Source: Salinibacter sp. 10B (GTDB lineage: Bacteria; Bacteroidota; Rhodothermia; Rhodothermales; Salinibacteraceae). From it: a stretch of DNA of 64,000 nt. Below the pieces are notes generated by a model. The model was not told where the DNA came from, ran no database searches, and saw nothing but the letters and a program-made list of their open reading frames with translations. The position numbers and the translations under genes were made by a program. The stretch lies in the NCBI RefSeq assembly GCF_002954405.1, contig NZ_MQWC01000004.1, forward strand, positions 1,787,909 through 1,851,908. Direction: 5' to 3'. How positions within the stretch are numbered: the stretch's first letter is position 1; each line of letters starts with the position of its first letter. Shown in pieces: positions 55,959 through 64,000 of this stretch.

Positions 55959-57173
55959 CTACTTGCACTCGGTACTCACCACGTTCCCGTCATCAATGAC
56001 GGTGCACACATGCGTCGTGTACTCGAAGGGGTCGCCGTCGAAGAGGACAAGATCGGCGGCCTGGCCGGACGCGATTGTGCCGATCCTGTCCAACCCAAGG
56101 ATCTCGGCGGGGGCGCTCGTTATGCTCTCCAGCGCCGCCCGACGGGGCAGCCCGTTGGCCATTGCAATCGCGGCTTCGTAGAGCACAATGCGCGTCTTCG
56201 GAACGTACGGTTCCCATCCGCTCTGGATGGCCACCGGGATGCCGGCCTCGTGTAGCCGTCCAGCAGTCGTAAAGGCCGCGTTCTGCGTCGTGCCGCTCGG
56301 CCGCGTCATGGTGGGATGTAGAATCACCGGCACGTCGGCCTCCTCGATCTCATCAGCAACGAGGTACGCCTCCGACGCCCCGTCCAGAATCATGTCGAAC
56401 CCAAACTCCTCCTGTAGCCGCAGAGCCGCCTGAATGTCATGCGCGCGGTGGGCCGTCACGAGAGCCGGGACCTCTCCGCGAAGCACCTTTTGCAACACCC
56501 TCGTACCAAGATCCGTCGTCGGCTCCTCCGTATCCATTGCGGCCCGGGCGTCGAGCAACTGTTGTCGGAGCATGGCCACCCCTTTGCCCCGAGTATCGGG
56601 CGACTCGAAGCGGGCCTGTGCGTCCGGCCCCAGCGTCATGGCGACGGTCGTGAGCGAGTCCATGACGGATGACGCCACAGTCTCCCCTGCAGTCGAAAAC
56701 GTGGCCGTCTGGCCACTGATGAGAGCACCGGGGGCATGTCCTGTGTGGACGGTGGTGATGCCCAGCTGACGAACGAACGACACCAATTGCTCGCGCGGAT
56801 TGTAGGCGTCAATCGCCCGCAGGGCGGGCTGCATGGGCTCGGAAGTGTCGAGCTGATCCTGATCGGCGGGCACGTTGTGAATGCCGGAGAGTCCCACGGT
56901 GCCCCGGGGATCAATGAGGCCCGGGGTGGCAACCGTCGCTTCGTGCACCGTGGCATCTGACGGCACAGACACCTCCGTTGCCGGCCCCACTTCGGCAATC
57001 GTGCCCTCCTCAATAAGAACGACGCCGTTCACAATCGGGCCCTGGTCGGTCATGGTGTAGAGCGTATCGGCCTGTACCGCGTGCTGGGCATACCCCGCCT
57101 GTGAAACGAGACCGATACAAAGAAGAGCGACGAGCGCCAGATTGTAGCGGCGGATAGAGCGAAAAGTCAGCAT
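55959..57173 (-). CDS. Amidohydrolase-family exported protein with degraded metal site
   Basis: 404 aa exported paralog of the upstream amidohydrolase. Signal peptide LALVALLCIGLVSQAGYAQ. The typical opening of the barrel should read GLID-H-x-H; here it is PGLIDPRGTVGLSG, so both histidines are gone. Further on, the expected His of the second metal motif is Asp (MILDGASEAY), and the late Asp motif of the paralog (YHTDDP) is IQSGWEP. One His motif survives (VTAHRAHD). It is therefore probably not a normal metal hydrolase. It follows its paralog by 47 bp in the same transcript. Confidence 0.85.
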   Translation of the reverse strand: MLTFRSIRRYNLALVALLCIGLVSQAGYAQHAVQADTLYTMTDQGPIVNGVVLIEEGTIAEVGPATEVSVPSDATVHEATVATPGLIDPRGTVGLSGIHNVPADQDQLDTSEPMQPALRAIDAYNPREQLVSFVRQLGITTVHTGHAPGALISGQTATFSTAGETVASSVMDSLTTVAMTLGPDAQARFESPDTRGKGVAMLRQQLLDARAAMDTEEPTTDLGTRVLQKVLRGEVPALVTAHRAHDIQAALRLQEEFGFDMILDGASEAYLVADEIEEADVPVILHPTMTRPSGTTQNAAFTTAGRLHEAGIPVAIQSGWEPYVPKTRIVLYEAAIAMANGLPRRAALESITSAPAEILGLDRIGTIASGQAADLVLFDGDPFEYTTHVCTVIDDGNVVSTECK

Positions 57174-57220
57174 GTTGGAATCGGATCGGGCGTGAAACAA
57201 GGCAACGGGAGGGCCAAAAC

Positions 57221-58513
57221 TCAGTTGTGGACGTGCTGGACAGCATCATCATAGACCCGATAGCCTCCAGTGGCGAAGTCGCGGTCCTCCGGATTCGACC
57301 GATCAAACACAACCGTTCCCTCCACCCAGGTCTGCTGAATATTGGTGTAGACACTCAAAGGATCGCCGGAAAGAACGACGAAGTCGGCGTCTTTTCCTTC
57401 GTCGAGCGAGCCGATTTCGTCTTCCATCCCCAGCATGCGCGCTCCCGCCAAGGTGACCGATTCGAGGGCCGCCTCGCGCGACATTCCCGCCCGCACCCCG
57501 ATGGCCGGCTGGCGTAGGAGCAGCCGTGAATCGGTGATCGGGTCGTCCGTGTGGTAGGCCACGTCGACCCCGGCTTCGTTGAGCACCCGACCCGTACGGT
57601 AGACGAGTTCATCCGCCTCTTTCTTGCCACCGGGCGAATCGAGCACAATGATGGAGGCCGGCACGTTCGCCTCGGCAATCTCCTCGGCCACCTTCCAGCC
57701 TTCGCTCACGTGATGGAGGACTAAATCAAAGTCAAATTCGTCACTGAGCCGGATGGCCGTGAGAATGTCGTCGTGGCGGTGCGTGTGGAAGTGAACGGCG
57801 CGCTCCCCCTCCAGAACATCCACGAGCCCCTCCATCCGCAAATCGCGGTCCGGCATGTCGGCCTCCGTCTCGGCCTGCTGCTTCTTGCGCCGGTACGCCT
57901 GCGCTTCTACGAAGGCCTCGCGCGCCATTGCAGCGGCGCGGGCCCGTGTGCCCGGAAACGATCCGCTCTCGCGCTGCGGATTGGTGCCGTTGGCCATCTT
58001 CATGCCCCCGCACTCTTCAACGGGACGATCGTCGCACGCATTGAGCTCGCCGACGGTCCCTCCATCGCGCAGTTTGAGAAAGGTCGTCTGCCCACTCATC
58101 AGGTGACCGGAGCCCGACAGTACTTGCACAGTGGTGATGCCCCCGGCACGGGCGCGGTCCATTGAGGGATGCCGGACATTAATCGCATCGATGGTGCGAA
58201 CGTCCGGATGGAGAGCCGCCGACCCGTCCCCGCCACTCACCTGCCCGATGTGGGAGTGCGTGTCCACGAGGCCCGGCATAATGACCTTCCCTGCCACGTC
58301 GTGCGTCACAGCCCCGTCCGGCACGTCGACCGCTCCCGCTTCCCCGACAGCCTGGATGGTGCCCCCTTGCACGACCATCGTTCCATTTTCAATGGGGTCG
58401 GACGAGATGGGATACAAAGTAGCATTGCGGAAGACGTGGGGCTGCTCCTGTGCCTGCACCGGCAGCGTGAGGCACAGGCACAGAACAGCGAACAAGAGAA
58501 TCCGAGGACGCAT
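57221..58513 (-). CDS. Amidohydrolase (imidazolonepropionase-like), secreted
   Basis: 430 aa metal-dependent hydrolase with signal peptide (RILLFAVLCLCLTLPVQAQ). Metal motifs look intact: PGLVDTHSHIGQ (HxH), HFHTHRHDDI, LVLHHVSEG, and YHTDDP with the late Asp. MEDEIGSLDEGKDADFVVLSGDPL is the family C-terminal strand region. Such secreted amidohydrolases often act on peptides or cyclic amides; the substrate is unknown. The ATG at 58513 gives the signal peptide. It leads the pair with the degraded paralog and follows the carboxypeptidase gene by ~250 bp. Confidence 0.88.
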   Translation of the reverse strand: MRPRILLFAVLCLCLTLPVQAQEQPHVFRNATLYPISSDPIENGTMVVQGGTIQAVGEAGAVDVPDGAVTHDVAGKVIMPGLVDTHSHIGQVSGGDGSAALHPDVRTIDAINVRHPSMDRARAGGITTVQVLSGSGHLMSGQTTFLKLRDGGTVGELNACDDRPVEECGGMKMANGTNPQRESGSFPGTRARAAAMAREAFVEAQAYRRKKQQAETEADMPDRDLRMEGLVDVLEGERAVHFHTHRHDDILTAIRLSDEFDFDLVLHHVSEGWKVAEEIAEANVPASIIVLDSPGGKKEADELVYRTGRVLNEAGVDVAYHTDDPITDSRLLLRQPAIGVRAGMSREAALESVTLAGARMLGMEDEIGSLDEGKDADFVVLSGDPLSVYTNIQQTWVEGTVVFDRSNPEDRDFATGGYRVYDDAVQHVHN

Positions 58514-58761
58514 GAGCGAGGGGCGAACGGTCCAAAAAAAACGGCGCACCAAGAAGAGTAGGAGCTGGAACCGAAAGGCGCAAGCAACCCCTCGTACGTC
58601 AATAATCGAATCCTCCCAACTGAAGGCGTGGCTGCTCTCTCCGCACAATTTGTGCTGTCGCGCACGGCAGAGCGAGCAAGAGGACGCGTGCGCGCCCCCC
58701 GTGTACCCAACGTCCGAAAAATGCTCCCCCTCATCTGCGGCATTCCACGATTCGAGACCCG

Positions 58762-60303
58762 CTACTCCCGGGGCCCGTACCGCGCCGAGGTGCCCGCCTC
58801 CGGTATCGACTCCTCAATAAATGAGCGGATGTGCTCGTTGGCCGTCTCCAGGTCCTCTTCGCGCAAGTACATCATGTGCCCACTCCGGTACCCCTCGAAG
58901 CGCAGGCGGTCGCGCATCGTCTCGCGCGTGCCGAGATTCCACATCACGTACTTGGCCGAAAAGTAGTCGGTCGCTCCGTCGAAGTAACCGGACTGGACCA
59001 TGACGTGCAGGTAGGGATTCTGCGCCATGGCGTCCCGCAGCTGCTCGCCGGTGTCGTTGTTCTCTTCATTCCACGGATGAACCGGACCAAAGACGTTGTA
59101 CTTGAGGTCAGTCTCGAAGCCCAACTCATCGCGGAGGTAGTGGTTGGCAGCCGGCGTAAAGGCGTGGTTCCAGGCAGCGAGTTCAGGGGGATAGTCGTAC
59201 TCACTGCCCGCATTCTTCCGATCGACGCCCCGATAGCGGGAGTCAAGCCGGCCCACGGTGCGCCCCTCCTCTTGTAGAAGCTGCTTCCAGAAAGCATCGG
59301 ACGGGACGGCGAGGTTGTGGTTGAGCACGAACTGCTCGGAAAGACCGGAGTAGCGCGCCACCTCCTGTGCCACCGTCTGCCGCCGCGTGCTGTCGATGAA
59401 GCCGCCGCGCGTAAGCGCAGGGACGTACTCCTCAACCGTGTAGTCTTCCACCTCCGAGAGAAGGGCCTGCAGATCGCGGCTCTGCAAGTCGCTCGGCAAC
59501 TGGTCGTGATACCATGCCGTAGCGGCGTAGTAGGGCAGCTTCAGCGCCTCGGAGCGGGGCGACGGCCCGGCCGGCTCCATCCCGAGCCCGGTGGGCGACA
59601 CGAGGATGACCCCATTCAGGTACATCCAGTGGCTGTTTTGAAGCTCACCCGCGAGCCCCGACACACGCGTCGTGCCGTAACTCTCCCCGATCAGATACTT
59701 CGGCGAACGCCAGCGATCATGACGGGAGACAAACGTATCGATCCAGCTCGCCAGATAGTCGACGTCGGCATTGACCCCGAAGAATTCCTCGCGGTCTACG
59801 CTGTCATCGAGGATGCGGGAGAAGCCCGTATTGACGGGATTCACGTACACGATGTCCGCCACGTCCAGAATCGAATGCTCGTTGTCCTCCACGCCGTACG
59901 GCTGCACGGGATAGCCCTCATCGCTGATTTTGAGGTGCTTCGGGCTCGTGTAGCCCAAATGCATCCAGAGAGAGCCCGAGCCCGGACCGCCGTTGAACGA
60001 CACGACGAGGGGCCGCCGGGTGCGATCGTCCACGTCGGAGCGGCGGTAGTAGGTGTAGTGGAGCGACGCAATGGCCGTATCGTCGTCGCCGTACACCGGC
60101 TGCGTGCCCGTCGTCACCTCGTAGGGCACCGATTCGCCCTGGATGGTCACCTGATCGGTCGCTGTTATGGTCGTGTCGGGCGGCAGGCTGCGCTCTAGCT
60201 GCGAATCACTTTTCTCCTGGGCGAGGACCACCCCGCTCCCAAACAGCAGTACGAAGACACTGAGAACGAGCGTTCGGAATCGGGTCGTCGAAAGAATGTG
60301 CAT
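58762..60303 (-). CDS. S10 family serine carboxypeptidase, secreted
   Basis: 513 aa exported peptidase related to serine carboxypeptidases. Signal peptide near residues 8-28 (TLVLSVFVLLFGSGVVLAQ). The oxyanion motif is VSFNGGPGSGSLWMHLG, the nucleophile Ser is in LIGESYGTTR, the Asp is in QSGYFDGATD, and the His is in EGYRSGHMMYL, so the triad is complete. It removes C-terminal residues from peptides and may work with the neighbouring exported amidohydrolases in peptide use (inference). The ATG at 60303 is used; the longer frame is not needed. Confidence 0.9.
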   Translation of the reverse strand: MHILSTTRFRTLVLSVFVLLFGSGVVLAQEKSDSQLERSLPPDTTITATDQVTIQGESVPYEVTTGTQPVYGDDDTAIASLHYTYYRRSDVDDRTRRPLVVSFNGGPGSGSLWMHLGYTSPKHLKISDEGYPVQPYGVEDNEHSILDVADIVYVNPVNTGFSRILDDSVDREEFFGVNADVDYLASWIDTFVSRHDRWRSPKYLIGESYGTTRVSGLAGELQNSHWMYLNGVILVSPTGLGMEPAGPSPRSEALKLPYYAATAWYHDQLPSDLQSRDLQALLSEVEDYTVEEYVPALTRGGFIDSTRRQTVAQEVARYSGLSEQFVLNHNLAVPSDAFWKQLLQEEGRTVGRLDSRYRGVDRKNAGSEYDYPPELAAWNHAFTPAANHYLRDELGFETDLKYNVFGPVHPWNEENNDTGEQLRDAMAQNPYLHVMVQSGYFDGATDYFSAKYVMWNLGTRETMRDRLRFEGYRSGHMMYLREEDLETANEHIRSFIEESIPEAGTSARYGPRE

Positions 60304-60410
60304 GTGGTACGGGGAATCGGACAACAACGTGCAGGCGAAAGAGGAAGGGAAGCCAGTGAAAAACCTATGCTCCACCATCCCAAGCTTCAACCTTCCAAGG
60401 ATCGATCGAA

Positions 60411-61607
60411 TTACTCAATGACGTCATGCTCACGCGCCACCTCGGCAAACGCGTCGATGGCACGGTCGAGCTGCTCCTTCGAGTGCGCCGCCGACATCTG
60501 TACGCGGATGCGGGCCTCCCCCTTCGGCACCACGGGGTAGCTGAAGCTGATGACGTAGATGCCGCGGTCGAGCAGCTCCTCGGCGATGGCCCCGCTCGTC
60601 TTCGCGTCGTACAGCATGATCGGCACGATGGGGTGGTCGCCCGGCTTGATGTCGAAGCCCCGCTCCTGCATCTCACTCCGGAAGTAGCGTGCATTCTCCC
60701 AAATTGTCTCCCGCCGGTCATCATTCTCCTGCAGCATCTCCAACACCTTAAGCCCGGCGTTCGCGATGGAGGGCGCAATCGCGTTGGAAAAGAGGTATGG
60801 GCGCGACTCTTGCCGGAGGAGATCAATGATTTCTTGTCGTCCCGTCGTGAAGCCGCCCGTCGCTCCCCCCAGCGCCTTCCCGAGCGTCGAGGTGATGATG
60901 TCAACCTGATCAAGAACGCCCTTGGCCTCGCTCGCGCCGCGACCGCCTTCCCCCATGAATCCGGTGGCGTGGCACTCGTCCACCATCACGAGCGCACCAT
61001 ACTCCTCGGCCAGACGGCAGATCTCATCGAGCTTCGCCACATCCCCGTCCATCGAAAATACGCCGTCGGTGCAAATCATCCGCGTCTCGGCGTCCTGAGC
61101 ATCCTGTAGCTTCGCCTCCAGGTCGGCCATGTCGCTGTGCTCAAAGACGTGCAGGTCGGCCTTACAAAGCCGGATGCCGTCGATGATGGAAGCGTGGTTC
61201 AACTCATCGCTGATGATGGCATCGTCCGGGCCCAACAGGGTTTCGAAGAGGCCCGTATTGGCATCGAAGCACGAATTGTAGAGGATCGTGTCGTCCGTCT
61301 CGTGAAAGTCGGAGAGGGCGTGCTCCAAGTCTTTGTGGACGCTCTGCGTACCGCAGATGAAACGGACGCTGGCGACTCCGAAGCCGTAGCGATCCACGCC
61401 GTTCTTGGCGGCGTCCATGATCTCCGGGTGGTTGGCGAGGCCCAGATAGTTGTTCGCACAGAAGTTGATGACGTGATCGCCGGACTCGACTTCAATGTCG
61501 GCATCCTGCTGGGAGGTAATAACCCGCTCCTCTTTGTAGGTGCCGGCGTCCTTGATGTCTTGCAGTTTCTGCTGAAATGCCTCAGCAGTTTCCTCGGTCA
61601 TGGACAT
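60411..61607 (-). CDS. kbl: Glycine C-acetyltransferase (2-amino-3-ketobutyrate CoA ligase)
   Basis: 398 aa PLP enzyme that splits 2-amino-3-oxobutanoate with CoA into glycine and acetyl-CoA. [56 protein letters not shown] and the PLP lysine motif [13 protein letters not shown] are all present. The ATG at 61607 is clear. Together with the SDR-type tdh upstream it forms the threonine-to-glycine pathway, and the divergent Lrp gene may regulate both. Confidence 0.95.
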   Translation of the reverse strand: MSMTEETAEAFQQKLQDIKDAGTYKEERVITSQQDADIEVESGDHVINFCANNYLGLANHPEIMDAAKNGVDRYGFGVASVRFICGTQSVHKDLEHALSDFHETDDTILYNSCFDANTGLFETLLGPDDAIISDELNHASIIDGIRLCKADLHVFEHSDMADLEAKLQDAQDAETRMICTDGVFSMDGDVAKLDEICRLAEEYGALVMVDECHATGFMGEGGRGASEAKGVLDQVDIITSTLGKALGGATGGFTTGRQEIIDLLRQESRPYLFSNAIAPSIANAGLKVLEMLQENDDRRETIWENARYFRSEMQERGFDIKPGDHPIVPIMLYDAKTSGAIAEELLDRGIYVISFSYPVVPKGEARIRVQMSAAHSKEQLDRAIDAFAEVAREHDVIE

Positions 61608-61712
61608 AGTGGCGTTTGAGGGTTGATTCTTCTTCTATGTGAGAGATCAGATTAGAGCGACGTGCGCCAAAAAGGCAAGCGGTGGACGAGGGCGAAAGAG
61701 CGAAAAGAACAC

Positions 61713-61751
61713 AGGGAGGGGCACCCGTCCCAACCGGCAGACGCCCTCCCT
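61713..61751 (-). terminator. Possible terminator between tdh and kbl
   Basis: AGGGAGGGGC (61713-61722) pairs with GCCCTCCCT (61743-61751) with one extra G. Reading the minus strand, the stem is followed by GTGTTCTTTTC, a weak T stretch. If active it would partly separate kbl from tdh. Confidence 0.4.
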
Positions 61752-61759
61752 CTTCGGAA

Positions 61760-61862
61760 TTATCTCAAAGGGCGGGGACGTATGAATTCAAACGGGCGCT
61801 GAGAACATTCCCGTGCGGTAATCGCTGTTTCTGAGCAGGCCCAGACCGGCGTTTTGAGATAA
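61760..61862. repeat. 103-bp segment bounded by terminal inverted repeats (MITE-like)
   Basis: TTATCTCAAA at 61760-61769 and TTTGAGATAA at 61853-61862 are perfect 10-bp inverted repeats facing each other, 83 bp apart, ending 3 bp before the tdh stop. The inside has no gene. No target-site duplication is visible. It could be a small transposon remnant or just a long-range stem. Confidence 0.4.
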
Positions 61863-61865
61863 CCC

Positions 61866-62837
61866 TCATGCCCCCACGCTTCCGCTCTCCCATTCCTCTT
61901 CGCGCAGGTGCTCGAGCATGTCCTCCGTCATCGCCGCCAGGTCGTACGCCGGCGCCCAGCCCCAGTCCCGACGAGCCGCCCCATCGTCGACCGACGACGG
62001 CCACGCCTCGGCAATCTGCTGACGCTCGTCCGGCGCGTAGCTGCAACGGAATCCCGGCACGTGCCCACGGATCGACTCCGCCAACTCCTCCGGCGTAAAA
62101 CTGAACGCCCCCACGTTGTACCCCTCCCGCACCGTGAGCCCCTCCCCCTCCGCCCCCATCAGGTCCAGGGTCGCCCCAATCGCATCCGGCATGTACATCA
62201 TCGGCAGCCGCGCCCCCCGATCCAGAAAACACGTGTAGTCCTCCCCCTCCGCCGCTCGCCTCAGCATCTCGACCGCGTAGTCGGTCGTCCCGCCCCCCGG
62301 CGCCGTCTTGTAGCTGATTAACCCCGGATACCGCAGGCTCCGCACGTCTACCCCGAACCGGCGGTGATAGTACCGGCACAACAGCTCCCCGCTGCGCTTG
62401 GTCACCCCGTAGATCGTCGTCGGGTCCAACACCGTCTGCTGCGGGGTGTTCTCCTTCGGCGTCGACGGCCCGAACACCGCAATCGAAGAGGGCCAAAACA
62501 CCCGCAGCCCCTCCCCCCGAGCCAGATCAAGCACATTTTTGAGCCCGCCCATGTTGACCTCCCACGTCCGGTCGGGCTGCTGCTCTCCGGTCGCCGACAG
62601 CAGGCTCGCCAGGTGGTAGACCGTCCCGACGTCGTAGGCAGAGATTACCTCCGCAAGGGCCGCCCGGTCCCGCACGTCCGCCTCCTCAAAGGGCCCCTCC
62701 CGCGGCTGCCCATTCGACGCCGGCGGCGGCTTCAGGTCCAGGCCCACCACCTGCCGCGCCCCGTGGCGCTCGCGCAGCGCCGCAACCAGCTCGCTGCCAA
62801 TCTGACCGTTGGCGCCGGTGACCAGAAAGCGGGACAT
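61866..62837 (-). CDS. tdh: L-threonine 3-dehydrogenase, SDR (epimerase-like) type
   Basis: 323 aa NAD-dependent enzyme of the extended short-chain dehydrogenase family. The cofactor motif is FLVTGANGQIGSELV; the active site has WPSSIAVFGP and Tyr-X3-Lys in IYGVTKRSGELL; LRYPGLISYKTAPGGGTTDYAVEML is a hallmark of this GalE-like threonine dehydrogenase type. It oxidises threonine to 2-amino-3-oxobutanoate for kbl, which follows after about 260 bp. The ATG at 62837 gives the right N terminus; the longer frame has no likeness. A general NAD-epimerase is the alternative, but kbl makes this call likely. Confidence 0.9.
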   Translation of the reverse strand: MSRFLVTGANGQIGSELVAALRERHGARQVVGLDLKPPPASNGQPREGPFEEADVRDRAALAEVISAYDVGTVYHLASLLSATGEQQPDRTWEVNMGGLKNVLDLARGEGLRVFWPSSIAVFGPSTPKENTPQQTVLDPTTIYGVTKRSGELLCRYYHRRFGVDVRSLRYPGLISYKTAPGGGTTDYAVEMLRRAAEGEDYTCFLDRGARLPMMYMPDAIGATLDLMGAEGEGLTVREGYNVGAFSFTPEELAESIRGHVPGFRCSYAPDERQQIAEAWPSSVDDGAARRDWGWAPAYDLAAMTEDMLEHLREEEWESGSVGA

Positions 62838-63006
62838 ACAGTCGAGGAAGATCCATTTGGAAAAACGATTCTCGGATACTCCCTCTACGTGTTCTTCCCC
62901 CCCTCGTTCGGAACCGCTTCCACCCCGAGGCGGCATTAATTCCGATTTCGGAAAGCGCTTCCATCCAGATCTTTACGCGTTCTCCAAAAATATTTTCAGT
63001 TTTCGC

Positions 63007-63035
63007 TTGACAAACCAAAGAAAGTAGAGTAGGAT
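63007..63035 (+). promoter_or_regulatory. Sigma-70-type promoter of the Lrp-family gene
   Basis: TTGACA (63007-63012) and TAGGAT (63030-63035) are exactly 17 bp apart. The expected transcript start near 63042 is 30 bp before the GTG. This is the cleanest promoter I could see in the window. Confidence 0.75.
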
Positions 63036-63063
63036 AGGGTCGAGTCAAAAAGAAATAGCAATC

Positions 63064-63068
63064 GGAGG
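63064..63068 (+). promoter_or_regulatory. Ribosome binding site deciding the GTG start of the Lrp gene
   Basis: GGAGG lies three bases before the GTG at 63072. The spacing is short, but no other start is in reach and the protein N terminus fits the family. Confidence 0.55.
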
Positions 63069-63071
63069 ACA

Positions 63072-63572
63072 GTGGCACACAGCATTGACGAAATTGACAC
63101 CAAAATCCTCGAGCTTCTTCAGCAGGACGGTCGCATGAAGCGCAGCGACGTCGCCGACGAAGTCGACCTATCGATCTCCGCCGTGAGTGAGCGGATGCGA
63201 AAGTTGGAGGAGCGCGGTGTCATTCAGGGATACAAAGCCATCGTCGATGCCAAGCGCCTGCGTCTCGACATCACGGCGTTCATCCGCGTCTCGGTTGATG
63301 GATCGGAGCACTACTCCACCTTCATCGACCGCGTGACCAGCATGGAACAGGTCCTGGAGGTGCATTCCATCACGGGCGCCGGTTCGCATGTGTTGAAAGT
63401 GCGGACCAAGAATACGACCACGCTGGAGCATTTCCTGTCGGAGATTCAGGCGATTCCGGGAATTACGCAGACCACCACCAGCATTGTGCTGAGCACCTTT
63501 AAGGAGTCGCGCGCAGTTCCCGCCGAACCGATGGAGCTCTACGACTACGAAGAGGTCACGTCGGAGTCGTAG
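63072..63572 (+). CDS. Lrp/AsnC family transcriptional regulator
   Basis: 166 aa DNA-binding regulator responding to an amino acid. The N-terminal helix-turn-helix is [18 protein letters not shown] and then [25 protein letters not shown]; the C-terminal RAM domain (about 70-145) has [18 protein letters not shown]. The tail is acidic and a little longer than usual. It is divergent from tdh/kbl (about 230 bp) and 85 bp before glnA, so threonine breakdown and nitrogen assimilation are natural candidate targets (inference). The GTG start has a sigma-70 promoter and GGAGG upstream. Confidence 0.93.
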   Translation: MAHSIDEIDTKILELLQQDGRMKRSDVADEVDLSISAVSERMRKLEERGVIQGYKAIVDAKRLRLDITAFIRVSVDGSEHYSTFIDRVTSMEQVLEVHSITGAGSHVLKVRTKNTTTLEHFLSEIQAIPGITQTTTSIVLSTFKESRAVPAEPMELYDYEEVTSES

Positions 63573-63657
63573 TCATAAGCTCGACGAGATCAGCCGCCTA
63601 CCAAGCGAGGGCATCCCGTTCGAGCGTATCCACTCACTTAGACCCAACACTCAACAC

Positions 63658-64000
63658 ATGGCCACAAAAGACGACGTCCTGAACCAGATCGAGTCGGAGG
63701 ATGTAGATTTTCTGCGTCTGCAGTTCACCGACATCCTCGGAACGGTTAAGAACGTTTCGATCCCGGCGAGCCAAGCCAAAAAAGCCTTCCACGAAGGAAT
63801 ATACTTCGACGGGTCCTCAATCGAGGGCTTTGTGCGAATCCAAGAATCGGATATGCGGTTGGAGCCGGACCCGGACACCTTCGCCGTTTTGCCATGGCGA
63901 AGCCGACGCGAAGATGATACCGTCACCGCTCGCCTCATTTGCGACGTCATTAATACCTCGACGGGCGAGCCGTTTGAGGGAGACCCTCGATTCGTGCTGA
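63658..64000 (+). CDS. glnA: Glutamine synthetase (5' part, cut by window edge)
   Basis: The first 114 codons of type I glutamine synthetase, which makes glutamine from glutamate, ammonia and [23 protein letters not shown] and [35 protein letters not shown] are the classic beta-grasp N-terminal motifs, with the Asp/Ser/Glu region of the active site. GDPRFVL comes just before the edge, as expected (the usual sequence is CDPRxVL). The ATG at 63658 is clear. It follows the Lrp-family gene by 85 bp on the same strand. Confidence 0.95.
   Translation, partial: MATKDDVLNQIESEDVDFLRLQFTDILGTVKNVSIPASQAKKAFHEGIYFDGSSIEGFVRIQESDMRLEPDPDTFAVLPWRSRREDDTVTARLICDVINTSTGEPFEGDPRFVL

Overview
The window is a 64 kb piece of a high-GC bacterial chromosome with dense, ordinary gene content. 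The organism looks like a halophilic member of the Bacteroidota/Rhodothermota, close to Salinibacter. Reasons: many cytoplasmic proteins are strongly acidic (FabI tail, YaaA, AccD, KatG); most starts lack a clear Shine-Dalgarno; there is a one-component hybrid sensor kinase/AraC regulator, a DUF2851 protein, a BatE-like protein, an SDR-type threonine dehydrogenase, an AccD without its zinc cysteines, and a Na+/H+ Mrp antiporter operon. The species assignment is inference. I found no rRNA, tRNA, CRISPR, prophage or intact transposase.

Layout. 1-6.7 kb (minus): a universal stress protein followed by mrpF, mrpG, a fused mrpA-mrpB, mrpC and mrpD (cut by the window edge), for cation/proton antiport and stress. 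7.2-8.9 kb (plus): an FAD amine-oxidase-like enzyme and a small membrane protein. 9-13.2 kb (minus): a 1388-residue hybrid two-component sensor/regulator. 13.6-16.9 kb (plus): priA and the fluoride channel crcB. 17-21.4 kb (minus): a TonB-C-like lipoprotein, an L,D-transpeptidase, a HAD phosphatase, fabI and an inositol-phosphatase-family enzyme. 21.6-24.3 kb (plus): a lipoprotein, birA and coaX. 24.3-26.3 kb (minus): udk, yaaA and a YtxH protein. 26.8-28.7 kb (plus): an alpha/beta hydrolase and ssb. 28.8-31.5 kb (minus): a secreted sugar-dehydrogenase-like propeller with HEAT repeats.

31.9-37.1 kb (plus): an acyl-CoA dehydrogenase, purQ, a small ORF, a DUF2851 protein, an ABM-domain protein and a free-standing Lrp-type RAM domain. 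37.2-40.5 kb: a metal-handling cluster made of SCO1, a PCuAC-like lipoprotein and a SafE-type membrane protein on the minus strand, back to back with a DUF411 protein and a DUF1684 lipoprotein on the plus strand. 40.7-48.6 kb: tsaB, accD, a BatE-like protein, a GIY-YIG protein, two small acidic/zinc-ribbon proteins, a zinc alcohol dehydrogenase, a DUF5694 protein, an MFS transporter and queE. 48.8-53 kb (minus): a compact operon of two sulfatases around a DUF6807/PmoA protein, probably for sulfated glycans. 53.5-55.7 kb (plus): katG. 56-62.8 kb (minus): two paralogous secreted amidohydrolases (one with degraded metal sites), an S10 carboxypeptidase, and kbl with tdh for threonine breakdown. 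63-64 kb (plus): an Lrp/AsnC regulator with a textbook sigma-70 promoter, then the start of glnA.

I see no convincing new system. The observations most worth a second look are the metal-handling cluster with a PCuAC-like protein lacking its methionine ligands, QueE with an unusual CX20CX3C cluster motif, the amidohydrolase pair with one likely pseudoenzyme, the sulfatase-DUF6807 operon without SusC/SusD, a 103-bp element with terminal inverted repeats between tdh and kbl, a repeat family around purQ, and several perfect dyads upstream of ssb, katG, the DUF2851 gene and the MFS gene. All boundaries and dyads were read by eye. No database search was possible.
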